DNA of 64,000 nucleotides, from positions 124,001 through 188,000 of the forward strand of contig NZ_FNCG01000015.1 in assembly GCF_900100945.1 (NCBI RefSeq), written 5' to 3'. Positions within the stretch are counted from its first letter, which is position 1, and every line of letters begins with the position of its first letter. The DNA comes from Mucilaginibacter gossypii (GTDB lineage: Bacteria > Bacteroidota > Bacteroidia > Sphingobacteriales > Sphingobacteriaceae). Both the position numbers and the translations under genes were made by a program. This document shows, one piece after another, positions 48,832 to 57,909 of this stretch. A model generated the notes under the pieces. The model did no database searches. It was not told where the DNA came from and was given only the letters and a program-made list of their open reading frames with translations.

Positions 48832-50904
48832 ATGTCACAACTCAACAAATATAAACGATTCACCATTACATCGGCCCTGCCTTATGCCAACGGCCCCTTA
48901 CATATCGGTCACCTTGCCGGTGCTTACCTGCCGGCAGATATTTTTGTGCGGTATTTAAGGTTGAAAAAGAAGGACGTGGTGTACATATGCGGCTCGGATG
49001 AGCACGGTGCTGCTATTACCATCAAAGCCAAAAAAGAAGATACTACCCCGCAAGCCATTATCGATAAATACCACAAACAGATAAAAGATAGTTTTGAAGA
49101 GTTCGGTATCGCATTTGATATTTATCACCGTACCTCGTCGCCTATTCATCATGAGCTAAGCCAGGAGTTTTTCCTGAACCTATATGAAAAGGACGAGTTT
49201 ATTGAAAAATTCTCCGATCAGTATTTTGACGAAGATTATCAGCAGTTTCTGGCCGACCGTTATATCATCGGAACCTGCCCTAATTGCGGTAACGAAAATG
49301 CCTACGGCGACCAGTGCGAGCGCTGCGGCACCTCCCTTAGCCCTACCGACCTCATTAACCCGATCTCGACCCTAAGTGGCAAAACGCCCGTGCTTAAATC
49401 AACCAAACACTGGTACCTCCCTTTGGATAAATACCAGCCATGGCTGGAGCAATGGATAGATGCCAAAGAAGGCAGCTGGAAAGTGAATGTTTTTGGCCAG
49501 TGCAAATCATGGCTAAAATCGGGCCTGCAGCCGCGCTCCATGACCCGCGACCTTGACTGGGGCATTGACGTACCGCTGGCCGAGGCTAAAGGCAAAAAGC
49601 TTTATGTGTGGATGGATGCGCCTATCGGTTATATTTCGGCCACCAAGCAATGGGCTATTGATAACAAAAAAGACTGGAAGCTATACTGGAAAAAACAGGC
49701 CGATGAGCAGGATGATGCTTGCTTATTGCATTTTATCGGTAAGGATAATATCGTATTCCATTGTATTATTTTTCCATCTATACTGCACGCGCACGGCGAA
49801 TATATTTTGCCGCAAAACGTACCAGCCAACGAGTTTCTGAATTTAGAAGGCGATAAACTTTCCACTTCGCGTAACCACGCGGTTTGGCTGCATGAGTACC
49901 TGGAAGAGTTCCCGGGCAAACAGGACGAATTACGCTATGTGCTAACCTCCATCCTACCCGAAACCAGCGACAGCGAGTTTACCTGGAAAGATTACCAGGC
50001 CCGGGTAAATAACGAGCTGGTAGCCATATTAGGTAACTTTGTGAACCGGGTAATGATATTGATGCATAAATTTTACGACGGTAAAATTGAGGCTGATACT
50101 GAAAAGATAGAATTTACCGACGCAACCCTGAGCACTGGCATTGGCGAATATTATGATGAGATAGAAAAGAACCTTGAAGCTTACCGCTACCGCCAGGCTT
50201 TGCAGGCTGTAATGGATATGGCCCGCTTAGGTAACCGTTACCTAACCGAAAAAGAGCCGTGGAAAACCATTAAAACAGAGCCTGCCGCTGCTAAAGAAGC
50301 GCTGCACAATTGTTTGGTGCTGATTGGTCACCTCGCTACCGTGGCGCAGGCCTTTTTACCCGCTACAGCTAAAAGGATCATTACTATGCTTAACCTGCCT
50401 AATGAGCCGATAGCTTATGACCAGGAAATGTATTTTAACAACGGTCACCAGTTGAACCCGGCTGCGCTGTTGTTTGAAAAGGTAGAGGACGATGTGATAG
50501 AAGCCCAGCTTAAAAAGCTATCAGATAAGAAAGCCGCTGCGGTTCCGCCAAAATCGGCCGATGTGTTACCTGCAAAGGAAAATGTTAACTACGAAACCTT
50601 TGCTACCATGGATATCCGTACAGGTACCATTTTAGCTGCCGAAAAGGTTGCCAAAACCAAAAAGCTGCTGAAGCTGACCATTGATACAGGAATTGACGAG
50701 CGCACCGTAGTATCCGGCATTGCCGAATATTATGAGCCGGAAAACATCATAGGCCAAAAAGTAAGCATACTGGTAAACCTGGAGCCGAGGGAGATCAAAG
50801 GTATTGTATCGCAAGGCATGATCCTGATGGCCGAAAACAGCGAAGGCAAGCTGAGCTTTGTTGCCCCTACTGAAGATTTCCACAATGGCGCAGTAATCCG
50901 TTAA
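48832..50904 (+). CDS. metG: Methionyl-tRNA synthetase
   Basis: Start placed at 48832 (MSQLNKYKRFTITSALPY), giving 690 residues; the frame is open 75 nt further upstream but crosses the promoter. ANGPLHIGHLAGAYLPAD carries the HIGH motif. The zinc knuckle is CPNCGNENAYGDQCERCG, and the second signature is GDKLSTSRNHAVW (KLSTS). The C-terminal tRNA-binding domain (about 575-690: MDIRTGTILAAEKVAKTKKL) is fused, so this is the dimeric long form. It charges tRNA-Met. Confidence 0.95.
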   Translation: MSQLNKYKRFTITSALPYANGPLHIGHLAGAYLPADIFVRYLRLKKKDVVYICGSDEHGAAITIKAKKEDTTPQAIIDKYHKQIKDSFEEFGIAFDIYHRTSSPIHHELSQEFFLNLYEKDEFIEKFSDQYFDEDYQQFLADRYIIGTCPNCGNENAYGDQCERCGTSLSPTDLINPISTLSGKTPVLKSTKHWYLPLDKYQPWLEQWIDAKEGSWKVNVFGQCKSWLKSGLQPRSMTRDLDWGIDVPLAEAKGKKLYVWMDAPIGYISATKQWAIDNKKDWKLYWKKQADEQDDACLLHFIGKDNIVFHCIIFPSILHAHGEYILPQNVPANEFLNLEGDKLSTSRNHAVWLHEYLEEFPGKQDELRYVLTSILPETSDSEFTWKDYQARVNNELVAILGNFVNRVMILMHKFYDGKIEADTEKIEFTDATLSTGIGEYYDEIEKNLEAYRYRQALQAVMDMARLGNRYLTEKEPWKTIKTEPAAAKEALHNCLVLIGHLATVAQAFLPATAKRIITMLNLPNEPIAYDQEMYFNNGHQLNPAALLFEKVEDDVIEAQLKKLSDKKAAAVPPKSADVLPAKENVNYETFATMDIRTGTILAAEKVAKTKKLLKLTIDTGIDERTVVSGIAEYYEPENIIGQKVSILVNLEPREIKGIVSQGMILMAENSEGKLSFVAPTEDFHNGAVIR

Positions 50905-51042
50905 ATGTGCAGATTTAAGATGCGAAGATGCGCAAATGAGCTGTTTTTAAATTTTGAATTTTAGGGTGTGATTTTTCATCGAAAAATTGCACCTTTGCAA
51001 ACTAAATAAAAGATCGGTCTTTTTTGAGGCTGATTTTTAAAC

Positions 51043-51114
51043 GGTCCCGTAGTTCAACGGATAGAATAGGAGTTTCCTAAACTCTAGATATGAGTTCGAT
51101 TCTCGTCGGGACCA
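51043..51114 (+). tRNA. tRNA-Arg (anticodon CCU)
   Basis: A 72-nt cloverleaf: acceptor GGTCCCG paired with CGGGACC, D arm GTTC/GAAT, anticodon stem GGAGT/ACTCT around TTCCTAA (anticodon CCT), and T arm ATGAG/CTCGT with loop TTCGATT. The CCA end is not encoded. A promoter-like CACCTTTG lies at 50990. Confidence 0.93.
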
Positions 51115-51122
51115 CATCCTAA

Positions 51123-51160
51123 GACAAAAGCCTTTAGACGGAAGTCTCAAGGCTTTTGTC
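51123..51160 (+). terminator. Terminator after tRNA-Arg
   Basis: GACAAAAGCCTT and AAGGCTTTTGTC form a perfect 12-bp stem with a 14-nt loop, 8 nt past the tRNA. Confidence 0.7.
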
Positions 51161-51282
51161 GTTATTGGAACGTTAAAGTAGTTCGGTGATAACACCGAAA
51201 GCGAGAAAAAATAATATGAGAAGCTTTAGATGAAAATTCAAAAGCTTTCGTAATTCTTACTGAATAAATTAACTTTAGTTTC

Positions 51283-52152
51283 ATGAAACCGATTCTTATC
51301 ATTGGCTTATTGACACTTGCTTTATTGTTTTCAGGCGTCACTAATACTTTTTTTAAAACAAGCTTCACCGAAAAAGAAATACTTACTCAGTTGGATCTTG
51401 CCTTTAAAGGTATTCCGAGCGAATATTACCCGGCTGGGAAGAAAGATGATATTAAATACAATTTCTTTTTTGACCTTGAACATGGCTATTTTGCTACAGC
51501 GGGTAATCGTATCCATCTTTATGCGGATGCAAGTCGTTGGGCAATTGTTTTTGAAAAAAACGGTTACGCAAACCGTGGTGGTGATGCCGAGATCGAATTG
51601 GACTATATAGGAAACTGCATTAATTATCCTATAGATAAGTACCCTGAACGGAATTATATTACCAATGCAAGTCGTATAATATTAATTATTGGAGAAGAAT
51701 ACGAGCGAATACAAAACAAAAGCGGGTCGGAAATGGAACAGTTCGAGTTAGTTGATCCAAACGCTAACTATGTTATTGTGAGAGGTCATAAGGTTAAGAT
51801 TGAACACATTGAAAAAAAATATACTCATTTTGGGATTAAGCCAAGGGCCTTCGATAACCCGAAGCGCCTAATAAATTTTGAGGGGTTAGTACGATACTTT
51901 AGCGAAACTCACCCCTTAATTATGAATGCAACCGAATACGATATCAAAGCGCATTTGCCAAGTGACCTGCCTGAAATATCGATTATAGATAAGTTTCATT
52001 TTGAGAGTGTTTATCAAAAACACATTTTGCCAAGTAACCAGGAAACCTATCAGTTGATTGCAAAAGTGCTTGTAACTGGAAATCCTGGTTTTTGGAAACC
52101 GAAAAACAAACCAAACAACCATTGGTCAAACTGGGAGTCGGGGAATTTATGA
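51283..52152 (+). CDS. Hypothetical exported protein (possibly DUF7003-like)
   Basis: A 289-residue protein with an N-terminal hydrophobic segment (MKPILIIGLLTLALLFSGVT), either a signal peptide or a membrane anchor. RWAIVFEKNGYANRGGDAEI and IELDYIGNCINYPIDKYPER are the best-conserved-looking parts. I associate them, weakly, with the DUF7003 group. No catalytic motif is seen. The gene is more AT-rich than its neighbours and sits directly after a tRNA gene, so it may have been acquired. Confidence 0.6.
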   Translation: MKPILIIGLLTLALLFSGVTNTFFKTSFTEKEILTQLDLAFKGIPSEYYPAGKKDDIKYNFFFDLEHGYFATAGNRIHLYADASRWAIVFEKNGYANRGGDAEIELDYIGNCINYPIDKYPERNYITNASRIILIIGEEYERIQNKSGSEMEQFELVDPNANYVIVRGHKVKIEHIEKKYTHFGIKPRAFDNPKRLINFEGLVRYFSETHPLIMNATEYDIKAHLPSDLPEISIIDKFHFESVYQKHILPSNQETYQLIAKVLVTGNPGFWKPKNKPNNHWSNWESGNL

Positions 52153-52224
52153 TAGCTCCCTTACATTGCTTTTAAAACTTTCGTTAAGTATTCAACTCAC
52201 GTATCGACTACTCAAAACAATATT

Positions 52225-52266
52225 GTAAAAGGAAAGCCTGCAAATAATTGCAGGCTTTCCTTTTAC
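52225..52266. terminator. Bidirectional intrinsic terminator
   Basis: GTAAAAGGAAAGCCTGCAA and TTGCAGGCTTTCCTTTTAC form a perfect 19-bp stem with a 4-nt loop, between two convergent genes. Confidence 0.9.
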
Positions 52267-52285
52267 AGCAAAAATGCACTAATTT

Positions 52286-53920
52286 TTACCCCTGCTCAAT
52301 CTGCTTCAAGCTATCCATTTTCTTATAAGCTAAAAATCCTTTAATATCCTCAAAATGTTCACGAACACGCTTATTTCCGAACTCAAATACCTTTTTCACC
52401 AGCCCGTCAAGGAAATCCCTGTCGTGAGATACGAGGATAAGCGTTCCGTCGAAATCTCTTAGGGCATCTTTGATGATATCCTTGGTTCTCATATCCAAGT
52501 GGTTGGTTGGCTCATCCAGGATCAATACGTTTACAGGTTCCAGCAACAGTTTGATCATTGCTAAACGTGTTTTCTCACCGCCCGAAAGTACCTTAACCTT
52601 TTTGGTAGTATCATCGCCGCTGAACATAAATGCACCCAAAAGATCTTTGATCTTTACTGTGCCATCGCTTAAGGGAATCTGGTCGATAGTATCAAACACG
52701 GTCAAATTCTCGTCTAACAAAGCTGCTTGGTTTTGGGCAAAGTAGCCGATCTTGGCGTTGTGACCTACTTTTAAGGAACCTTCAAAATCAATCTCGCCCA
52801 TGATAGCTTTAATCATGGTCGATTTGCCTTCTCCGTTTTTACCAACAAAAGCCACTTTTTCGCCCCGCTCAATCACCATTGCTGCCTTTTGGAACACCAC
52901 ATGATCGCCATAGGTTTTTGTCAGGTCTTCAACCATTACCGGGTACTGACCGGAACGTGGCGATGGCGGAAATTTCAATCGCAAGGCAGATGTATCTACT
53001 TCATCTATCTCAATAACCTCAAGCTTTTCGAGCATTTTTACGCGGGATTGTACCTGCAAAGTTTTGGAGTACGTGCCTCTGAACCGGTCAATAAATTCCT
53101 GGTTATCGGCTATAAAACGCTGTTGTTCTTCGTATGCTTTTAATTGATGTACCCGGCGGTCAGCACGCAACTGGAGGTAATGGGTGTACTTGGCTTTGTA
53201 ATCGTAGATCCTGCCCATGGTAACCTCGATGGTACGGTTGGTGATGTTATCAACAAATGTACGATCGTGGGAGATAACCATCACCGCCTTTGCCGAGTTT
53301 ACCAGGAAATCTTCCAGCCATTGTATACTCTCAATATCCATGTGGTTGGTAGGCTCATCCAGCAAGATCAAATCCGGTTTCTTCAACAGGATTTTGGCCA
53401 GCTCGATACGCATACGCCAGCCGCCCGAGAACTCGGAAGTTTGGCGGGTAAAATCCTTGCGTTCAAAACCTAAACCCTTCAATACCTTTTCTACCTCCGC
53501 ATCATAATTCACCTCCTCCTGCGAATAAAATTTTTCGCTCAGCTCCGATACCCGCTCAATCAGCTTCATGTAGTCGTCACTGTCGTAATCGGTACGAATA
53601 TTAAGTTGCTCATTCACTTCGTCCAGCTCTTTCTGCATCTGATTAGCCTCGTCAAAAGCTTTCATCGTTTCCTCAAAAACGGTAACGTTATCCTGGGTAA
53701 GCAAGTGCTGCGGCAAATACGCTATTACCGCGTCTTTAGGGCCGGTTACATTGCCGGTCGTAGGTTTGGCCGCACCGGCGATGATCTTGAGGATGGTCGA
53801 CTTGCCTGCGCCATTCTTACCCATCAGGGCTATCTTATCGTTCTCATTGATAGAGAAGGTTACGTCGCTAAATAAGGTGGTTCCGCCAAATGAAACGGAG
53901 ATGTTGTTGACATTGATCAC
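52286..53920 (-). CDS. ABC-F family ATPase (ribosome-associated, YbiT/EttA type)
   Basis: Start placed at the GTG at 53920 (INVNNISVSFGGTTLF), giving 544 residues; the frame is open to a TTG at 53947, which lies at the end of a -7 box. There are two ABC domains without membrane segments. Domain one has GKNGAGKSTILKI, FSGGWRMRIELAKIL and LLDEPTNHMD; domain two has GKNGEGKSTMIKA, LSGGEKTRLAM and LILDEPTNHLD. A charged linker (about 240-330) joins them. ABC-F proteins bind the ribosomal E site and help stalled or weak translation. A short leader suggests a housekeeping role. Confidence 0.9.
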   Translation of the reverse strand: MINVNNISVSFGGTTLFSDVTFSINENDKIALMGKNGAGKSTILKIIAGAAKPTTGNVTGPKDAVIAYLPQHLLTQDNVTVFEETMKAFDEANQMQKELDEVNEQLNIRTDYDSDDYMKLIERVSELSEKFYSQEEVNYDAEVEKVLKGLGFERKDFTRQTSEFSGGWRMRIELAKILLKKPDLILLDEPTNHMDIESIQWLEDFLVNSAKAVMVISHDRTFVDNITNRTIEVTMGRIYDYKAKYTHYLQLRADRRVHQLKAYEEQQRFIADNQEFIDRFRGTYSKTLQVQSRVKMLEKLEVIEIDEVDTSALRLKFPPSPRSGQYPVMVEDLTKTYGDHVVFQKAAMVIERGEKVAFVGKNGEGKSTMIKAIMGEIDFEGSLKVGHNAKIGYFAQNQAALLDENLTVFDTIDQIPLSDGTVKIKDLLGAFMFSGDDTTKKVKVLSGGEKTRLAMIKLLLEPVNVLILDEPTNHLDMRTKDIIKDALRDFDGTLILVSHDRDFLDGLVKKVFEFGNKRVREHFEDIKGFLAYKKMDSLKQIEQG

Positions 53921-53944
53921 TGTATGGTAATATTGAATTTTGCG

Positions 53945-53952
53945 CAAAGATA
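53945..53952 (-). promoter_or_regulatory. Bacteroidota -7 box for the first ABC-F gene
   Basis: The minus strand reads TATCTTTG. The TTG that would extend the ORF is part of this box. Confidence 0.6.
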
Positions 53953-54246
53953 AGTGAAAGACATAGAATTATGGCAGGAACTATGAAGAGGCTATCGAAC
54001 CGCGTTTGCCTATACCGATGTTGAAGATTTGCAATCCACCTATATCAAAAAAATAAATAGCAAATAGCCTAATTTAGGAAACACTGCAAGCTATGAGCTT
54101 AGAAATATCCTCACTGAGGCCAAATTTCAACTAAAAAGCCTTTAATCTGAAGATCAAAGGCTTTTTACAAGATATAGGTTAACGGTGCGGAGATCATCTA
54201 ACCATCCGCTGAATCTCCGCTGTTTCCTTTTAATAGTAAACCAGGG
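53953..54246. other. Gap between the ABC-F and DUF4382 genes
   Basis: It contains a hairpin (54133-54166) and a short open stretch, 53999-54067, that reads TAFAYTDVEDLQSTYIKKIN and then stops. It looks coding in style but has no start. It may be a gene remnant; I do not recognise it. Confidence 0.3.
54133..54166 (-). terminator. Intrinsic terminator after the DUF4382 gene
   Basis: AAAAAGCCTTT and AAAGGCTTTTT form an 11-bp stem with a 12-nt loop and T-rich ends on both strands. Confidence 0.65.
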
Positions 54247-55011
54247 TTACTGGGTAATATTCACCGTTCCCATATCAGTGACGGTGCCGTTTGTTACCGA
54301 AATGTTAGTTACTGTTTTGATGGCATAGGGGCTAACCGGCACAAATTTCACCTGGTAACTGCCTGCTGCGAGGCCAGGAAAATAATATTTACCGGTGGCA
54401 TCTGTAGTTGAGCCAATGGTGTCGGCACCTGTAATAGCATATACCTTTGGTGAGGATGCGGCCGGGCTAACTACACCGGTCAGTGCACCCGAAGCGGCAG
54501 TAGCAATTGCGCGGATCACTGGTTTGAGGATGTACTTGCCGTTACCGGTAAGTACAACGGATTGTGCGGCGTCGAAGTCCAAACGCATAGTGTAAGCGAT
54601 ACCGGCGGTAAGCTTATCATGAACGTTCAGCTTCACGCCGGAGGTCTGGCCACTTGGCGTAGTCAGGTCATATGATACTCCGGCTACAATCACACGGTTA
54701 CCGCTGTCGTTCAACACCAGGCGCACCTGCTGAATAGTCCCTGCGGGGATATCCTGATCGGCCAGCACAGTATCACGGCCCGAACGGAAACGCAGGATAT
54801 CAACCGCGCCTCCATCCACATTGAGCGTTTGTTCACCCTTGTCGGTTACAATGATCACACTTTTGATATTCAGGATTACGGCATCAAAAGCACCGGGGGC
54901 ATCGGTCATCTTCACGGTCACGTGGGCGGTACTCCCGTTATTGGTACTATCCTTTTTACAGGAAAAGAGCATAAGGCTTAGGGCTGCAGTAAATAAAAAT
55001 AGCTTTTTCAT
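54247..55011 (-). CDS. DUF4382 domain lipoprotein
   Basis: A 254-residue protein with a lipoprotein signal (LSLMLFSCKKDS, Cys18). A DUF4382 domain covers about 28-170 (VTVKMTDAPGAFDAVILNIK, VDILRFRSGRDTVLADQDIP, RLVLNDSGNRV). A carboxypeptidase-regulatory-like sandwich occupies about 172-254 (LTGVVSPAASSPKVYAITG). It is probably a surface or periplasmic protein of unknown function. The upstream region has two 21-bp-spaced direct repeats that may bind a regulator. Confidence 0.88.
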   Translation of the reverse strand: MKKLFLFTAALSLMLFSCKKDSTNNGSTAHVTVKMTDAPGAFDAVILNIKSVIIVTDKGEQTLNVDGGAVDILRFRSGRDTVLADQDIPAGTIQQVRLVLNDSGNRVIVAGVSYDLTTPSGQTSGVKLNVHDKLTAGIAYTMRLDFDAAQSVVLTGNGKYILKPVIRAIATAASGALTGVVSPAASSPKVYAITGADTIGSTTDATGKYYFPGLAAGSYQVKFVPVSPYAIKTVTNISVTNGTVTDMGTVNITQ

Positions 55012-55444
55012 GATTTAAAAAGTTTGTTTATTGAGGGAACAAATCCGCCTATTTTTTGTGTCAATGTGACGATGAATGAGGTAATTGTGTCGACGAATAG
55101 CCGCGGAATGGTTTTTCGCCGATGCATTATTCCCTTTTGCCGCAAACCCTGCTCAAATCAGTCGTACCTTCATTCGTAGCGGTACTCCAAATACTGATAT
55201 CATTTTAAGCAATAAAGGCACGGCTAATAGCACAATTCATTATTTCGAAGAAATTATCATGCCTTGCCTCCATTTGGCCCGAACAGAAAAAGGTATAATC
55301 AATTAACATAAATACATTCTTCACAATTATCAATCCCCCTTTCTTTTTAAATTAAATACCTGTATTTTAGATAATTAATTTCTCCCGCCCGGGTAGAATT
55401 CGCCGAAAGGCATCACCAGTTTTAAACCGATAATTACTAAAAAA
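55012..55444. other. Intergenic region before the methyltransferase
   Basis: This 433-bp gap contains the direct repeats at 55065-55100. A 73-codon frame (55085-55306) starting with GTG overlaps one of them, has no family-like sequence and is not annotated. No -7 box for the methyltransferase gene is evident. Confidence 0.4.
55065..55100. promoter_or_regulatory. Direct repeats TGTGnCGAnGAAT with 21-bp period
   Basis: TGTGACGATGAATGAG (55065) and TGTGTCGACGAATAG (55086) start 21 bp apart, so they lie on one face of the helix, 54-89 bp upstream of the DUF4382 start. The layout resembles LytTR-type response-regulator sites. Confidence 0.4.
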
Positions 55445-56485
55445 ATGGAACAGCAACCTAACCAGCCATCACCCGAAAACATTATGAAAATTGGCACAGG
55501 GTTTTGGGCCTCAAAAATCCTTTTAACCGCCGTAAGTTTTCAATTGTTCACCCGGCTTGCCGAAAAGAAAACCATGAAAGCCAACGATATCAAAAACATT
55601 TTAGGGCTTAAATGTACCGACAGGAATGTTTACGATTTTTTAGATGCGTTAACCATTTTTGGTTTTTTAAAGCGTGAAGGTATTTTGGATACGGCTATTT
55701 ATTCTAATTCTCTCGACACAGATACATTTTTAGATAAAAACAAGCCATCATATATTGGCGGCATCCTTGAAATGATGAATAATCGTTTATATACATTTTG
55801 GGGTAGCCTGGGCGAAGGATTGCTTACCGGGCTTCCGCAAAACGAAATAAAAAAAAGCGAGGATTTTTTTGGCTTAATATATTCAGATCCTGAAAAATTG
55901 AAAGGGTTTATTAATGCAATGAGTGGCATTCAAATGGGGAACTTTATGGCCTTTGCTCAAAAATTTGATTTTACCCAATATAAAACACTGATTGATGTAG
56001 GCGGTTCGGCCGGGCTACTTTCATTGATGGTTGCCAGGCATAATGCCCATATGCGTTGCACCAGTTTTGACCTTCCGCCGGTTGAGCCTGTCGCAAACGC
56101 AACTATACAGCAATTCGGGCTATCCGACCAGGTAAAAACAGCAAGCGGCAACTTCTTCACTATGCCGATACCCAATGCTGATGTTGTTGTAATGGGAAAT
56201 ATCCTGCATGATTGGGACGAGGAAAATAAAATATCATTAATGAAAAAAGCTTATGACGCGCTCCCCGCCAACGGAGCATTTGTAGCTATCGAAAACATAA
56301 TAGATAGCGAGCGAAAACAAAATGTTTTTGGAATGATGATGAGCTTGAATATGCTTATTGAAACAGGTACCGGATTTGATTACACATTTGCCGACTTTAA
56401 CAGATGGGCAAATATTGCCGGGTTTAAATCAACTTCAATTATTCCATTAACCGGGCCATCAAGCGCGGCAATTGCATACAAATAG
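55445..56485 (+). CDS. SAM-dependent O-methyltransferase (acetylserotonin/plant type)
   Basis: A 346-residue protein. An N-terminal winged-helix dimerisation domain (about 1-105) is followed by a Rossmann methyltransferase with motif I LIDVGGSAGLLSLMVARH and MGNILHDWDEENKISLMKKA, which bears the catalytic His (HDW). AFVAIENIIDSERK follows. Length and motif order match the hydroxyindole O-methyltransferase group. The acceptor is unknown and no biosynthetic cluster adjoins it. Confidence 0.85.
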   Translation: MEQQPNQPSPENIMKIGTGFWASKILLTAVSFQLFTRLAEKKTMKANDIKNILGLKCTDRNVYDFLDALTIFGFLKREGILDTAIYSNSLDTDTFLDKNKPSYIGGILEMMNNRLYTFWGSLGEGLLTGLPQNEIKKSEDFFGLIYSDPEKLKGFINAMSGIQMGNFMAFAQKFDFTQYKTLIDVGGSAGLLSLMVARHNAHMRCTSFDLPPVEPVANATIQQFGLSDQVKTASGNFFTMPIPNADVVVMGNILHDWDEENKISLMKKAYDALPANGAFVAIENIIDSERKQNVFGMMMSLNMLIETGTGFDYTFADFNRWANIAGFKSTSIIPLTGPSSAAIAYK

Positions 56486-56543
56486 ATCATGGGTTCGATA
56501 TTACTGAGAGGAAAAGAAATACAGGCAAAAAGTTCGAACCTAA

Positions 56544-57320
56544 TTAAAAAATAGCACGGCTGGCACCTCCGTCTACCTGTATGGTTGTCCCGCTGATGTA
56601 TGCCGCCTGGGCAGATGAAAGGAATGCTACCAGGGCTGCAAACTCTTCCGGCTTACCAATGCGTTTGAGTGGAATGCTTTTAGCTTTTTCCTTAATTGCC
56701 TCTTCGGGGTCCACGTCCTGGGGCAGTGTGTGCCTGATCCGATCTGTCAAAATAAGGCCCGGCGCAATGTTATTGACGGTAATTCCATAAACGCCTAATT
56801 CGTCGGCAAGCATTTTGGCCGTACCAACTACGCCCATACGCATCGCGGTAGACAGCACCGAGTTGGTCAATACAGACTTGACCGAACCGCTAACGATATT
56901 GATAATACGGCCGCTGCCTGCCTTTTTCATGAACGGTAATACCAACCGGGATGTACGAACAAAACTCAGCAAGTTTTGTTCATAAGCCTGTTGCCATTGT
57001 GTGTCGTCAAAGCTCTCAAACTTCCCGAACGGTGGCCCGCCGGCATTATTAACCAATATATCTATCCGTCCGTATATGCTGCCCGCCCCATTTATAAACG
57101 AAGTCAATTGCTCGCTATTGCTAACGTCTACCGGGAAGCAGGACACTTCATTGCCCGTCTTTGAGCTGATGTCTTCTGCGGCCTCGTTAAGTTCTGCCGC
57201 GTTCCGGGAACCGATGATGACTTTCGCGCCTTCTGCTGATAAAGCCATTGCCGAGGCTTTTCCTAATCCTTTACTTGCAGCCAGCACTACAGCTACCTTT
57301 TGATCTAATCCGAGGTTCAT
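56544..57320 (-). CDS. SDR-family oxidoreductase with an atypical active site
   Basis: Start at the ATG at 57320 (MNLGLDQKVAVVLAASKGLG), 258 residues. The cofactor motif is AASKGLGKASAM instead of TGxxxGIG. NNAGGPPFGKFESF and IAPGLILTDRI are typical. The catalytic YxxxK is missing: the region after IVSGSVKSVLTNS reads VLSTAMRMGVVGTAKMLADE, so the Tyr is replaced while the Lys remains. A known subgroup of SDR proteins resembling beta-ketoacyl-ACP reductase shares this deviation. Its reaction is uncertain. Confidence 0.83.
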   Translation of the reverse strand: MNLGLDQKVAVVLAASKGLGKASAMALSAEGAKVIIGSRNAAELNEAAEDISSKTGNEVSCFPVDVSNSEQLTSFINGAGSIYGRIDILVNNAGGPPFGKFESFDDTQWQQAYEQNLLSFVRTSRLVLPFMKKAGSGRIINIVSGSVKSVLTNSVLSTAMRMGVVGTAKMLADELGVYGITVNNIAPGLILTDRIRHTLPQDVDPEEAIKEKAKSIPLKRIGKPEEFAALVAFLSSAQAAYISGTTIQVDGGASRAIF

Positions 57321-57483
57321 AAGCAAATCTTTTAAGAAGCAAATGTCCTGAATTTTTAACTATAAGACCTGCTGTTCTAAAAAATTGACGATTAGCCCAC
57401 AGTCAAACAACTATTCAGTTTTTTTGCGAAAGATTACAAATACTCCATGTGGTTATTACTTTGATTTGGGGCTGATTTTTCTT

Positions 57484-57741
57484 TCACCTGTTTGCCCTGC
57501 TCAGTTTCCTTCTAAACCTTGAAGCCAGGGATTCCAATTCGCGTTTCTCAATGTCTTCGGGCCTATGAAACTGGGATAAAACAAGGGCCCTTGAAAGTTG
57601 AATAGTGCCGTTGGTGGTTTTTACAAGAACGTTGTCTCCGCGTTCTGAATGATTTTTATAATTTCCGATTTGAGGATCGATACCGGCAAGGCGCATCAAT
57701 AATTCAACTATAGCATAGAGCGGCAGTTTGTTCTTCGACAT
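57484..57741 (-). CDS. Hypothetical protein, 85 residues
   Basis: The sequence begins MSKNKLPLYAIVELLMRLAG and ends in a basic tail (LASRFRRKLSRANR). VLVKTTNGTIQLSRALVLSQ lies in the middle. I do not recognise a family. It has no signal peptide or membrane segment. The codon use looks like that of its neighbours, which supports it being a real gene. It is isolated between the SDR and DUF1349 genes. Confidence 0.5.
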   Translation of the reverse strand: MSKNKLPLYAIVELLMRLAGIDPQIGNYKNHSERGDNVLVKTTNGTIQLSRALVLSQFHRPEDIEKRELESLASRFRRKLSRANR

Positions 57742-57909
57742 ACATTTTGCTTATGTTGTTTAATACTAAGTTAAGTATATTTTAACAATTAATAAATAAT
57801 ACCCCTTCTCTGGCCTTGCAAGGCTTGGTGTGACAAGGCCGGCCAAACAAAAATTTATAGCCTAAAACTATCTTCATTCTTTATTATCATATATCATAAA
57901 TTTACCTCT

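Noticed and set aside
51043..51120. tRNA-Arg as an attachment site for a genomic island
   Set aside because: No second copy of the tRNA 3' end and no integrase gene were found downstream in the window.
55085..55306. 73-codon ORF before the methyltransferase gene
   Set aside because: GTG start within a direct-repeat region, no recognisable sequence and no promoter.
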